A stretch of 64,000 nt of DNA from an uncultured Collinsella sp. Lineage in GTDB: Bacteria > Actinomycetota > Coriobacteriia > Coriobacteriales > Coriobacteriaceae. Both the position numbers and the translations under genes were made by a program. The notes under the pieces were generated by a model. The model had not been told where the DNA came from. It did not search any database and worked only from the letters and a program-made list of their open reading frames with translations. Location: assembly GCA_958451615.1 (NCBI GenBank), contig CAUDQR010000011.1, positions 1-64,000 on the forward strand, read 5' to 3'. Shown piece after piece: positions 37,199-45,938 of the stretch. Each line of letters opens with the position of its first letter. Position 1 is the first letter of the stretch.

Positions 37199-38428
37199 CT
37201 ACACGCGCGTCGCATCCTTGGGGCTCATGGTCATGCTCTGGAAGCGGTTTTCCATGTACTCGTTATCGAAGTGCTCTCCGTAGAACTGTGCGACGGGAAT
37301 GTCCGGCTCCGTGTCGTTAACGCGCTGGTACCAGTAGTCGAGCGACTGCAGCGTCATGACGCCGTCGACCAGCATGATAACGGTAAAGATGACGGTGGCC
37401 GAGTAGCGGCTCTTCCAGGGGATCTTGTTGATAAGCTTAAGCAGCCTCGGCAGCAGCAGCTTGATCCAGATGAGGCCGCCCAGGCCCCACAGGCAGGCGA
37501 AGCCCGTGCAGGTGCGTCCGCCCGTGAGGACCACGAGCGGATCGGGCAAACCGAACAGCGTTATGTGCGAGTAGCTCCACGAGACCACGCCAAACGCGGT
37601 CTGCATAAACCAGCCCACGAACACCTCAAAGCTGGCGCCGAGCAGGGCGCTCACCAGGAAAATGATGATGGGGTTCTTTTTGTAGAAGCGGTTAAGCACC
37701 ATGGTCATGAGCACGGCGCCAAATCCGTAGATGGGGCTGAAGGGGCCAAACAGCATGCCGGCGCGGTTCTGGTAGACGCCCGGGTCGTCGACCGTCATGT
37801 GCCAGATGTCCTCGGCGATCAGGCCGAGCACGCAGCAGACAAAGAATACCCAGAACAGGTTGAAGTAGTTGAGTTTGATGTAGCCCTCGCCGGTTTCATC
37901 GCGGCCGAGCATGCCCTCGGCGGCGGCGTCGCGGTCGAGCATCTCCTGCAGGCGGCGCTGCAGTTCGCGCTCCTGACGCAGCGTGGGGTCGACGGTTGCC
38001 GAAAGTGCAACAAGGATGCCGAGCTGGATCGCGGGACGCAGCAGGAAGGGCCCGATGCCCTGGAGCATCACGTCGACCAAAAGCTCGACGACGGTGAATG
38101 CAATAAGGATGTAGGACAGGCGGGCGGCGTTGCGGCGCTGGTTTTTGATAAGGTCCAGGCCAAAGATGATTAGGATGACGGCACTTGCCGCAGAGAGCAT
38201 GATGCCGGCGACGATAAGGCCGACTGCGACGAGCGTGTTGTCGCCGAGCTTTTCGGTGGCGTTGCCGTTAACAAGTGCCGTGATGACCTGCCACATAAAG
38301 GCAGCGACCGACGGGAGCGTGCCCACGCCGGAAAGGATGCACAGGACGGCGTACACCTTAATGATGAGGGGAATCTTCTTGACCTCTGTGGCGCTGGGGA
38401 CGCTGGGGTCGAGTTCGTTTCGATCCAT
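37199..38428 (-). CDS. CmpB-type putative ABC transporter permease
   Basis: A polytopic membrane protein of 409 residues. The N-terminal half has three or four hydrophobic helices, followed by a charged helix (RQERELQRRLQEMLDRDA). The C-terminal half (about 185-400) matches the family named putative ABC transporter permease or CmpB (PF06541), with FWVFFVCCVLGLIAEDIW and GPFSPIYGFGAVL. The real function is unknown and no ATPase is adjacent. GAGAAAGG precedes the ATG. It is transcribed away from purF and converges on the MoaE-like gene. Confidence 0.8.
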   Translation of the reverse strand: MDRNELDPSVPSATEVKKIPLIIKVYAVLCILSGVGTLPSVAAFMWQVITALVNGNATEKLGDNTLVAVGLIVAGIMLSAASAVILIIFGLDLIKNQRRNAARLSYILIAFTVVELLVDVMLQGIGPFLLRPAIQLGILVALSATVDPTLRQERELQRRLQEMLDRDAAAEGMLGRDETGEGYIKLNYFNLFWVFFVCCVLGLIAEDIWHMTVDDPGVYQNRAGMLFGPFSPIYGFGAVLMTMVLNRFYKKNPIIIFLVSALLGASFEVFVGWFMQTAFGVVSWSYSHITLFGLPDPLVVLTGGRTCTGFACLWGLGGLIWIKLLLPRLLKLINKIPWKSRYSATVIFTVIMLVDGVMTLQSLDYWYQRVNDTEPDIPVAQFYGEHFDNEYMENRFQSMTMSPKDATRV

Positions 38429-38652
38429 ACAGAACCTTTCTCGCTTTGTTGTAGGTTATAAGGATACGCCGCCGACCTGCCAAAAGACAGGACGAACGTC
38501 CCAATTGCAACAATGTAAGCCCTAACGGCGGGCGAGACGCGCCGCAACGGAAGCATGCGGGATCGTCGGTCCCGAGGCGATTGCCCAATAAAATGTTTGG
38601 CTGCAAAACGGATTATAAGCTCGGTGGGCTTTTAAAAAGCGCTGCTCATGCG

Positions 38653-38682
38653 CTGAGGAGCACGTCGCGCCGTGCGTATAAT
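38653..38682 (+). promoter_or_regulatory. Candidate purF promoter
   Basis: A perfect -10 box, TATAAT at 38677-38682, lies about 40 nt before the purF start. The best -35 candidate (CTGAGG, 18 nt upstream) is weak, so an activator or extended contacts may be needed. Confidence 0.4.
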
Positions 38683-38724
38683 AAGGCGGGTAACGCCAAA
38701 AAAACGAGGCTCTGAGGGGATACC

Positions 38725-40395
38725 ATGTCTCAAGAAACCATCCGCGCGGCCGAGCGTGCCGCGGGACAGGTGAACACCATGTCGACGTATGATCCGGACT
38801 CCGACCAGCTGCATGAGGAATGTGGCATTTTCGGCGTATGGGCGCCCGATCGCGACGTGGCTCGACTGACGTACTTTGGCCTGCGTGCGCTGCAGCACCG
38901 TGGCCAGGAATCGGCTGGAATCGCCGTGGGTGACGGCGGCACGGTTATGGTCCGCAAAGATCTGGGCCTGCTCGACCGCGTGTTCTCCAACGCCGACCTG
39001 TCGACGCTCTCCGGCCAGCTGGCCGTGGGTCATGTGCGCTACGGCACTGCCGGCGCCAAGAGCTGGGAAGCCTCTCAGCCGCACCTCTCTACCATCAACA
39101 GCGTCATTATCGCGCTCGCGCACAACGGCACCCTCGTCAACACCGACGAGCTGCGCCGTCAGCTGATCGAGCTGGGCGTGCCGTTCCTCTCCAATTCGGA
39201 TTCCGAGGTCGCGACCAAGCTTATCGGCTACTTTACCCAGCGTACGGGCCACCTGCGCGAGGGTATTCGCAAGACCATGGAGCTCGTGCGCGGCGGCTAC
39301 GCCATGACGCTCATCAACGAGCAGGCGCTCTACGCATTCCGCGATCCACACGGCATTCGCCCGCTCGTGCTGGGCAAGCTGGTGGACGAGGGTCTGGACC
39401 AGGCCGATGCCGCAGCCGTTTCGCAGCTGCCGTCGCAGGACGGCGCCGCGACGGTCGACTCCGCCGTCCGTGTCACGCGCGCCGGCGGCTGGGTCGTTGC
39501 TTCCGAGACCTGCGCACTCGACATCGTGGGTGCCGAGTACGTCCGTGACGTCCGTCCCGGCGAGATCTTGCGCATCAGCGCCGAGGGTCTGGTATCCGAG
39601 CAGGGCGTGCCTGCAGCCGAAGAGCCCGCCAACTGCATCTTTGAGCAGGTCTACTTTGCCCGCCCCGACTCCATCATGAACGGCAAGAGCGTCTATGCCT
39701 GCCGTTACGACATGGGTCGTCAGCTGGCACATGAGGAGCCCGTCGAGGCCGACCTGGTCATCGGCGTGCCCGACTCCGGCCTGCCGCCCGCGGAGGGGTA
39801 TTCGCACGAGAGCGGTATTCCCTTTGGCGAGGGCCTTATCAAGAACCGCTACGTGGGCCGTACGTTTATCGAGCCTACGCAGGAGTTGCGTGCCATGGGC
39901 GTGCGTATGAAACTCAACCCGCTGCGCGACAACATCGAGGGCAAGCGCCTGGTCGTCATCGACGACTCCATCGTGCGCGGCACCACCATGGTGCAGCTCG
40001 TCAAGATGCTGCGCAACGCCGGCGCCAAGGAGATTCATATCCGCATCAACTCGCCCGAGGTCATCTGGCCGTGCTTCTACGGTATCGATACCGACGTGCA
40101 GTCGCAGCTTATCAGCGCCAACAAGACGGTCGACGAGATTTGCGAGTATATCGGCGCCGATTCGCTGGCCTTCCTTTCGGTCGAGGGCCTGCTTAAGGTC
40201 ATGCCCAAGGGCGGTTACTGCGATGCGTGCTTTACCGGCCGCTACCCCGTGGCGATTCCCGAGAGCTTTGGCCGCGACAAGTTTATGGAGGGCTTTAAGC
40301 CCCGCAACCTGGACAAGCCGCTGCACTTTGACGACGACGCCGTGATCGAGAAATACGACGACCGCAGCTGGGAAGAGGAGCACGGCGAGGCATAA
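38725..40395 (+). CDS. purF: Amidophosphoribosyltransferase
   Basis: A protein of 556 residues that starts purine synthesis by turning PRPP and glutamine into phosphoribosylamine. The N-terminal-nucleophile cysteine is C33 in EECGIFGVW, so residues 1-32 form a propeptide that must be removed; an internal ATG at 38779 would shorten it. The PRPP loop VVIDDSIVRGTTM lies near 412. Cysteines in PANCIFEQ, VIWPCFYG and YCDACFTG fit the iron-sulfur type of PurF known from Bacillus subtilis, which is oxygen-sensitive. Confidence 0.96.
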   Translation: MSQETIRAAERAAGQVNTMSTYDPDSDQLHEECGIFGVWAPDRDVARLTYFGLRALQHRGQESAGIAVGDGGTVMVRKDLGLLDRVFSNADLSTLSGQLAVGHVRYGTAGAKSWEASQPHLSTINSVIIALAHNGTLVNTDELRRQLIELGVPFLSNSDSEVATKLIGYFTQRTGHLREGIRKTMELVRGGYAMTLINEQALYAFRDPHGIRPLVLGKLVDEGLDQADAAAVSQLPSQDGAATVDSAVRVTRAGGWVVASETCALDIVGAEYVRDVRPGEILRISAEGLVSEQGVPAAEEPANCIFEQVYFARPDSIMNGKSVYACRYDMGRQLAHEEPVEADLVIGVPDSGLPPAEGYSHESGIPFGEGLIKNRYVGRTFIEPTQELRAMGVRMKLNPLRDNIEGKRLVVIDDSIVRGTTMVQLVKMLRNAGAKEIHIRINSPEVIWPCFYGIDTDVQSQLISANKTVDEICEYIGADSLAFLSVEGLLKVMPKGGYCDACFTGRYPVAIPESFGRDKFMEGFKPRNLDKPLHFDDDAVIEKYDDRSWEEEHGEA

Positions 40396-40434
40396 AACCT
40401 GCCATATGGGGACAGGTTTATTTTGGTAGGTTTT
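40394..40434. repeat. GGGACAGG palindrome, copy 1
   Basis: AAAACCTGCCA and TGGTAGGTTTT enclose GGGGACAGGTTTATTT. Close relatives lie at 51787-51824 and, reversed, at 51949-51989. It overlaps the purF stop codon by two bases. Confidence 0.75.
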
Positions 40435-40552
40435 ACCTGCTGTTTTGTTGATTGAATGGTGTGTGCTGTTATGGCATGCGCCGAAATGAACGCAACTATG
40501 AGCACCGTTTGGCGCCCGTGCGGCGCCACGGTAGTGGGAGAGGAAGGCTCAG

Positions 40553-41656
40553 ATGAGCGACAGCAAGCATGTGACGTACGAGGACGCCGGCGTCGATACC
40601 GCCGAGGGCGGCCGCGCCGTCGACGCGATTAAGCAGATGGTCAAGGACACCAATCGTCCCGAAGTTATCGGCGGCATCGGCGGCTTCGGTGGCCTGTTCT
40701 CGGCTGCCGCGCTTAAGGATATGGAAGACCCGATCCTGATCAGCGGTACCGACGGCGTGGGCACCAAGCTCGTGCTCGCCCAGATCATGGACCGTCACGA
40801 GACGGTGGGCCAGGACCTGGTCGCTATGTGCGTCAACGATATTCTGGCTTCGGGCGCCGAGCCGCTGTTCTTCCTGGACTACGTTGCCATCGGTCACATC
40901 GAGGCCGAGCACATGGCAAAGATCATCAAGGGTGTGGCCGACGGCTGCAAGCTCGCGGGCTGCGCGCTCGTGGGCGGTGAGATGGCCGAGCACCCGGGCG
41001 TCATGGCTCCGGCCGACTACGACCTCGCCGGCTTTACCGTGGGCGTCGTTGACCGTCCCAAGATGCTCGATCCCGCAAACGTCCGCCCGGGCGATGTGAT
41101 CCTGGGCCTGCCTTCCACCGGCGTGCACTCCAACGGCTACTCGCTCGTGCGCAAGGTTATTGGCGTCGACGGCATTAAGCCGGGCACGCCCGAGGCCGCC
41201 GCTAAGGCCGAGGAGCTGAGCCGTCCGCTCGAGGAGCTTGGCGGTGCATCGCTGGCAGACGCCCTGCTGGCCCCCACGCGCATCTACGTCAAGCCGATCC
41301 TGGAGCTGCTGCGCGGCGGCGCCAACGTGCACGCTATCGCCCACATCACTGGCGGTGGTATTACCGAGAACCTCAACCGTGCACTCGCCGATGACGTCGA
41401 CGCCGTGGTCACCCGCAACGGTGCCGAGATGGGTTGGGACGTTCCGCCCGTCATCACCTACGTGTCGCGCCAGGCCGAGCTTGCGCCCAACGAGGCATGC
41501 AAGACCTTCAACATGGGCGTCGGCCTGTGTCTGATCGTCGCCTCCGAGGACGAGGCCACGGTTACCGAGGCACTGGTCGCGCTGGGCGAGAAGCCGTTCC
41601 GCGTGGGCGAGTGCGTCGAGGGTTCCGGTAAGGTCGTGTACTCCGATGAGCGCTAA
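40553..41656 (+). CDS. purM: Phosphoribosylformylglycinamidine cyclo-ligase
   Basis: The AIR synthetase of purine synthesis, 367 residues, ATP-dependent. The conserved ISGTDGVGTKLVLA near residue 64 and GLPSTGVHSNGYSLVRK near 185 are clear. GAGAGGAAGG precedes the ATG. Its last 11 bases overlap the start of purN, so the two are translationally coupled. purF lies 157 bp upstream across a palindromic repeat. Confidence 0.97.
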   Translation: MSDSKHVTYEDAGVDTAEGGRAVDAIKQMVKDTNRPEVIGGIGGFGGLFSAAALKDMEDPILISGTDGVGTKLVLAQIMDRHETVGQDLVAMCVNDILASGAEPLFFLDYVAIGHIEAEHMAKIIKGVADGCKLAGCALVGGEMAEHPGVMAPADYDLAGFTVGVVDRPKMLDPANVRPGDVILGLPSTGVHSNGYSLVRKVIGVDGIKPGTPEAAAKAEELSRPLEELGGASLADALLAPTRIYVKPILELLRGGANVHAIAHITGGGITENLNRALADDVDAVVTRNGAEMGWDVPPVITYVSRQAELAPNEACKTFNMGVGLCLIVASEDEATVTEALVALGEKPFRVGECVEGSGKVVYSDER

Positions 41657-42347
41657 CGAGCAGATGGCTGCTGCCGAGGGCCTGGACTTTGTGCCCTATA
41701 CCCGTCCGACTGGCACCGATACGGCTGAGCCGCTCAAGATCGGTGTGCTCATCAGCGGTTCGGGTACCAACCTGCAAGCGCTGATCGATCTGATTGCCGC
41801 CGGCAAGCTCAACGCTTCTATTGAGCTTGTGGTGTCGAGCCGTCCTTCGGCCAAGGGTCTGCAACGTGCAGAGCGTGCGGGCATCCAGACGCTTACGCTG
41901 TCCAAGGATGTATATGCCGACCCCATCGCCGCCGACGAGATCATCGCGCACGAGCTGCTCGAGCGCGGCTGCGAGTATGTGGTCATGGCCGGCTACATGC
42001 GCATGGTGCATACACCGCTGCTGGCGGCGTTTCCCAACCGCGTGGTCAACTTGCATCCGGCGCTGCTGCCGAGCTTTACCGGTGCGCATGCGATTGACGA
42101 TGCCTTTGTGCGCGGCGTCAAGGTAACTGGCGTGACCGTGCATTTTGCCAACGAGGTCTACGACAACGGCCCCATCATCGCCCAGCGTGCGCTGGCTGTT
42201 GAGGAGGACTGGGATGTCGACACGCTCGAGGAGCACATCCACGCGATTGAGCACGTGCTGTATCCCGAGGTCGTGCAAATGCTCGCCGACGGCCGCGTCC
42301 ACGTGCTGGAGAGCGGCAAGGTCGCAATTGATGCGCCCCGCGGCTAG
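41646..42347 (+). CDS. purN: Phosphoribosylglycinamide formyltransferase
   Basis: A protein of 233 residues that adds formyl from 10-formyl-tetrahydrofolate to GAR. The fold starts at about residue 30 with KIGVLISGSGTNLQALID, giving an N-terminal extension of about 28 residues. The catalytic motif NLHPALLPSFTGAHAIDDAF is near residue 135, with the following GVTVHFANEVYDNGPII. It is coupled to purM and followed by a terminator. Confidence 0.96.
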   Translation: MSANEQMAAAEGLDFVPYTRPTGTDTAEPLKIGVLISGSGTNLQALIDLIAAGKLNASIELVVSSRPSAKGLQRAERAGIQTLTLSKDVYADPIAADEIIAHELLERGCEYVVMAGYMRMVHTPLLAAFPNRVVNLHPALLPSFTGAHAIDDAFVRGVKVTGVTVHFANEVYDNGPIIAQRALAVEEDWDVDTLEEHIHAIEHVLYPEVVQMLADGRVHVLESGKVAIDAPRG

Positions 42348-42377
42348 CGGCGCACAGTACAATTTAGTTGAGTGGTC

Positions 42378-42421
42378 AAGGTGGTCATTGGTGCCAAGGC
42401 GCGCGTGGCCACCTTTTGTTT
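42378..42421 (+). terminator. Terminator after purN
   Basis: AAGGTGGTC and GGCCACCTT form a 9-bp stem, followed by TTGTTTTG. Confidence 0.75.
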
Positions 42422-42425
42422 TGGG

Positions 42426-42454
42426 TAGTCATCGGGGACGTTCTTGAATGACTA
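42426..42454. repeat. GGGAC-core palindromic repeat
   Basis: TAGTCAT and ATGACTA enclose CGGGGACGTTCTTGA. It has the same design as the other small repeats here: a conserved GGGAC core and private arms. It lies just before the IIA gene. Confidence 0.65.
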
Positions 42455-42472
42455 GGTGAGAGAGGTGAGCGC

Positions 42473-42937
42473 ATGGCGGATAACGAAGCGCTGTTTACGC
42501 CTGAGTTGGTGTTTTTTGATTGGGAGTGTGCGACGCCGGATGAGGTGTTCGCGCGGCTTGAGGGCGAGCTTGCCCCGCGCGGCTACATTGCCGACGGTTG
42601 GCTCGATGCCGTTCGCACGCGCGAGGATGCCTATCCCACGGGTCTTGCCATGCCGGCGGCAAACATTGCCATTCCGCATACCGATCCGGGGTTTGTGGCC
42701 AAGCCCTATATCGCGGTGGTGAAGCCCGCCGCGCCCGTGACATTTAACGCTATGGCTGGCATGGGCGCTCCGGTGCCGGCGCAGATCGTCATCAATTTGG
42801 GTATCGCCGAGCCGGGCGGCCAGGTCGAGGCCCTGCAGGCGCTCATGAACATCTTTATGGACGCCGATGCCGCAGCCGACGTGCTCGGCCAGACCATGTC
42901 CCAGGGCATGGTCGACGCCATCCGCCGTCACTTCTAA
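42473..42937 (+). CDS. PTS sugar transporter IIA, fructose/galactitol type
   Basis: A soluble phosphocarrier of 154 residues of the fructose/mannitol/galactitol IIA fold. The active-site histidine H69 is in NIAIPHTD. GAGGTGAGC lies at good spacing. No IIB or IIC gene is adjacent, so it either serves a transporter elsewhere or has a regulatory role. It is flanked on both sides by small palindromic repeats. Confidence 0.88.
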   Translation: MADNEALFTPELVFFDWECATPDEVFARLEGELAPRGYIADGWLDAVRTREDAYPTGLAMPAANIAIPHTDPGFVAKPYIAVVKPAAPVTFNAMAGMGAPVPAQIVINLGIAEPGGQVEALQALMNIFMDADAAADVLGQTMSQGMVDAIRRHF

Positions 42938-42948
42938 GGCGGGGCTAA

Positions 42949-43094
42949 GCCGGCACCTAGGGACGTTCCTTATGTGCCGGCACTTGGGGACTGTCCCTAA
43001 CTGCCGGCAGAAAAGGAACGTCCCTAACTGCTGGCTGCCAGAGCTGTCCCCTTTGCACCAAAATGGTGCAGATTAACCTGTCCCCAATGCACCA
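42949..43094. repeat. Cluster of four overlapping GGGAC-core palindromes
   Basis: Units at 42949-42981 (GCCGGCAC...GTGCCGGC around AGGGACGTTCC), 42975-43009 (TGCCGGCA arms around TTGGGGACTGTCCC), 43003-43035 (GCCGGCA...TGCTGGC around GGAACGTCCC) and 43064-43094 (TGGTGCA...TGCACCA around CCTGTCCCC) overlap like links of a chain. The whole 220-bp gap before the foldase gene is made of them. Confidence 0.75.
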
Positions 43095-43161
43095 AGCGTG
43101 CCGCGGGGGCTGCGTTGTGACACAATGGCGTTTGTTCGATTCGTTATGCGAAAGGCCAACT

Positions 43162-44382
43162 ATGGCAAATAAGAAAAAGAACCCCGCACCCGAGCCGACG
43201 CCCGAGCAGCAGGCTCGCGCTGCCTCCAGCTCTCGCAAGAAGCAGCGCAAGACCTATGTGTCCAAGACCGTCAAGATCGTTCTGGTGGTCATCGGCGTGC
43301 TGGCAATGCTGCTTTCCGTCTCGGCCATGGCGTGCTCCGGCCTGATGTCGCAGGCAGAGGATACCTCGGGCTACAAGCTTACCGGCGGTGTAGCTGCCAC
43401 TATCAACGGCACCAACCTCACCGAGGACACCGTGACCAAGCAGATCATGAGCATGCGCACGTCCTACGGCTACACCAAGGACAAGGACTGGGCACAGTAT
43501 CTGGTCGACAACGACCTCACGCCCAAGAAGTACCGCAAGCAACTCATCGACTCCTACACGCAGCAGATTCTGCTTCAACAGGCACAGAAGGAGAACGGCG
43601 TGACGGTGTCGGACGAGGAGGTCGAGAAGGCTTGGAAGGACGCGTGCAAGAGCGCGGGCGGTGCCAAGGCCTTTAAGAAGACCCTTAAGACCTACGGCTA
43701 CACCGAGGACACCTACAAGGACTCGCTCAAGGAGAGCCTGGCGCAGCAAAAGCTTAAGGATGCTGTGGCGCCCACCAGCAAGCCCAAGGACAGCGAGATC
43801 GTCGATTACATCAACGAGAACCTGTCCAACTACAACGATGCCCGTCGCTCGTCGAACATCCTGATCAAGGTTGATTCCGACGCTTCCGACGAGGACAAGG
43901 CTGCCGCCAAGGCCAAGGCGCAGGAGTGCCTGGACAAGATCAACTCCGGTGAGCTGAGCTTTGAGGATGCCGTTGAACAGTACTCCGAGGACACCGGTTC
44001 CAAGGAGAAGAAGGGCGATGTGGGCTGGGATAAGCTCACCACCTTTGTCGACAGCTACCAGACGGCGCTCGAGGGGCTCAACAAGGGCGACGTGAGCGAA
44101 GTCGTCGAGTCGACCTATGGCTACCACATCATCAAGTGCACCGACTACTTCCATGTTGATAGCCAGGTCGATGACATCAAGCAGGTGCCCAAGGACATCA
44201 AGAAGTACGTTTCCAACCTGGTGAAGACGCAGGCGGCCAGTACTGCATACAGCGAGTGGCTGGAGCAGTACAAGAAAGACGCCGACATTACCGTCAACCC
44301 CATGCCCAAGGATGTGCCCTACAACGTGAGCCTGAAGGGCGTCACCAAGAGCTCGACCGACGATTCGTCGACGACTGAGTAA
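43162..44382 (+). CDS. Parvulin-type peptidyl-prolyl isomerase (PrsA/SurA-like)
   Basis: An extracytoplasmic foldase of 406 residues. A lysine-rich start and one hydrophobic segment (about 36-57, VLAMLLSVSAMACSG) give a membrane anchor; the cysteine after SAMA might be a lipid site but is not a canonical lipobox. A SurA-N-like helical part follows. The parvulin domain is at about 230-330, with RRSSNILIK, KKGDVGWDKL and STYGYHIIKC. It probably helps exported proteins fold. GAAAGG precedes the ATG at 43162; the longer frame from 43063 runs through a repeat. Confidence 0.9.
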   Translation: MANKKKNPAPEPTPEQQARAASSSRKKQRKTYVSKTVKIVLVVIGVLAMLLSVSAMACSGLMSQAEDTSGYKLTGGVAATINGTNLTEDTVTKQIMSMRTSYGYTKDKDWAQYLVDNDLTPKKYRKQLIDSYTQQILLQQAQKENGVTVSDEEVEKAWKDACKSAGGAKAFKKTLKTYGYTEDTYKDSLKESLAQQKLKDAVAPTSKPKDSEIVDYINENLSNYNDARRSSNILIKVDSDASDEDKAAAKAKAQECLDKINSGELSFEDAVEQYSEDTGSKEKKGDVGWDKLTTFVDSYQTALEGLNKGDVSEVVESTYGYHIIKCTDYFHVDSQVDDIKQVPKDIKKYVSNLVKTQAASTAYSEWLEQYKKDADITVNPMPKDVPYNVSLKGVTKSSTDDSSTTE

Positions 44383-44387
44383 TCATG

Positions 44388-44413
44388 GGGCGGTGCTCGC
44401 GCGAGTGCCGCCC
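44388..44413. other. Intercistronic hairpin
   Basis: GGGCGGTGCTCG and CGAGTGCCGCCC form a 12-bp stem with one G-T pair and almost no loop. No T tract follows, so it is more likely an mRNA-stabilising or partial stop structure between the foldase and yqeY. Confidence 0.5.
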
Positions 44414-44436
44414 ACGCTATTAGAGAGGATTTGCAG

Positions 44437-44880
44437 ATGACCAACGAAGAGCTGCAGAAGGAAATGATCGCGGCCATGAAGGCTAAGGACAAGGTTCGCC
44501 TGTCCATCATTCGCCAGGTCAAGGCCGAGGTGAAGAATATCGAGGTTAACGAGCGCCGCGATGTGACCGAGGAAGACGTCAACAGCATGATCAAGCGTCT
44601 GATTAAGCAGACGAGCGAGACGCTGGAGATGTCCATCAAGGCCGGCACCGACCAAGAGCGTACCGACAACCTGACCGAGCAGGTCAAGATTCTGGAGAGC
44701 CTTCTGCCCGCGCAGGTTTCGGGCGAGGAGCTCGAGGCCCTGATCGAGCAGGTCATCGCCGAGCTGGGCGCCACGTCCAAGAAGCAGATGGGCCAGGTCA
44801 TGGGGGCGCTCGGCAAAGCCACCGGCGGCAACTTCGACAAGCCTGCCGCGGCCAAGATCGTCGGAGCCAAACTCGCGTAA
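44437..44880 (+). CDS. GatB/YqeY domain protein
   Basis: A soluble protein of 147 residues of the YqeY family, related to the tail domain of GatB, which recognises tRNA in the amidotransferase. The role of free-standing YqeY is unclear. Family features are the N-terminal helix MIAAMKAKDKVRLSIIRQV, the ERRDVTEEDV segment and the C-terminal KKQMGQVMGALGKATGG. The ATG at 44437 has GAGAGGA at good spacing, which is better than the TTG at 44431. Repeat B starts 4 bp after the stop. Confidence 0.93.
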   Translation: MTNEELQKEMIAAMKAKDKVRLSIIRQVKAEVKNIEVNERRDVTEEDVNSMIKRLIKQTSETLEMSIKAGTDQERTDNLTEQVKILESLLPAQVSGEELEALIEQVIAELGATSKKQMGQVMGALGKATGGNFDKPAAAKIVGAKLA

Positions 44881-44884
44881 TTTG

Positions 44885-45034
44885 TTACGCGGTTTTACCA
44901 AACCGCGTAACGGCTCGATGCTGCAAACCCGTACACGCGGCAATCTGACGTTCAATTTCAAGGGCGCGACCATAAGGTCTGCGCCCTTTCATTTCACGTC
45001 ACCTTGCTCGCGTGTACGGGTTTTCGCTGACTTA
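44885..45034. repeat. Structured 150-bp repeat, copy B
   Basis: This is the opposite-orientation partner of 14976-15124. It starts with hairpin TACGCGGTTT-TACC-AAACCGCGTA, then CTCGATGCTGCAA, CAATCTGACGTTCAAT and finally CGCTGACTTA. A perfect 15-bp stem joins 44925-44939 (AAACCCGTACACGCG) to 45009-45023, with a smaller hairpin inside (AAGGGCGC with GCGCCCTT). It fills most of the 318-bp gap between yqeY and the ABC transporter operon. Confidence 0.75.
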
Positions 45035-45066
45035 TGCTCAACAAGGGCGGTTGTATTATTTTCGGC

Positions 45067-45093
45067 ACTCATTTAAGTCTGTCCCCAATGAGT
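45067..45093. repeat. GGGAC-core palindromic repeat
   Basis: ACTCAT and ATGAGT enclose TTAAGTCTGTCCCCA, with GGGGACAG on the other strand. It is a short unit of the same class as those at 42426 and 42949. Confidence 0.55.
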
Positions 45094-45198
45094 AGGGGGA
45101 AGATTGCGGGTTCTTTACGGGAATGTAGTGTGGGCTGCGGGAACGTGGTTCTTTCCGTACAATAGTTCAACTCGTGTAAACGCAGGGAAGGGACATTC

Positions 45199-45930
45199 AT
45201 GGCAGACATGATCGAGATCAAGCATCTCAACAAGTACTTTGGCGACCTGCATGTGCTCAAAGATATCAACCTCACCGTCAAGCGCGGCGAGAAGCTCGTA
45301 ATGATCGGGCCTTCCGGCTCGGGCAAGTCGACGCTCATCCGTTGCGTCGACTATCTTGAGGAGCCCACGTCGGGCGAGGTCATCATCGACGGTACGCCGC
45401 TCACCAAAAAGAATCACCTGGAGATGGCCCGCAAGTATAGCTCCATGGTGTTTCAGCAGTTCAACCTGTATCCCAACATGACGGTGCTGGGCAACCTGAC
45501 ACTCGCGCCCATCAAGCTGCAAAAGAAGAGCAAGGAGGAGGCGACCGAGATCGCCATCGCCGCACTCAAGCGCGTCGGCATGGCGCATAAGGCCGGCGAG
45601 TATCCGCAGAATCTCTCGGGTGGTCAGCAGCAGCGCATCGCCATCGCCCGTGCCCTGTGTACCAAGCAGCCCATCATCCTGTTTGACGAGCCGACCTCGG
45701 CGCTCGACCCCGAGATGGTCCAGGAGGTTCTGGACGTTATGATTGAGCTCGCGCAGGAGGACATCACCATGATCTGCGTGACGCACGAGATGGGCTTTGC
45801 GCGCCAGGTGGCCGACCGCGTCATCTTTATGGAGGACGGCCGCATCCTGGAGGAGGGCACGCCCGAGCACTTCTTCGATAACCCCGAGAACCCGCGCTGC
45901 CGCGAGTTCCTGTCCAAGATTCTGCACTAG
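45199..45930 (+). CDS. Polar amino-acid ABC transporter, ATPase
   Basis: An ATPase of 243 residues of the GlnQ/HisP type that powers uptake of an amino acid such as glutamine, glutamate or a basic residue. Walker [10 protein letters not shown] is near residue 37, the Q-loop [12 protein letters not shown] near 86, signature LSGGQQQR near 137 and Walker [12 protein letters not shown] near 157. GGGAAGGGAC precedes the ATG. It is the first of four genes; order ATPase, binding protein, permease, permease. Confidence 0.95.
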   Translation: MADMIEIKHLNKYFGDLHVLKDINLTVKRGEKLVMIGPSGSGKSTLIRCVDYLEEPTSGEVIIDGTPLTKKNHLEMARKYSSMVFQQFNLYPNMTVLGNLTLAPIKLQKKSKEEATEIAIAALKRVGMAHKAGEYPQNLSGGQQQRIAIARALCTKQPIILFDEPTSALDPEMVQEVLDVMIELAQEDITMICVTHEMGFARQVADRVIFMEDGRILEEGTPEHFFDNPENPRCREFLSKILH

Positions 45931-45938
45931 GCGCGGTG

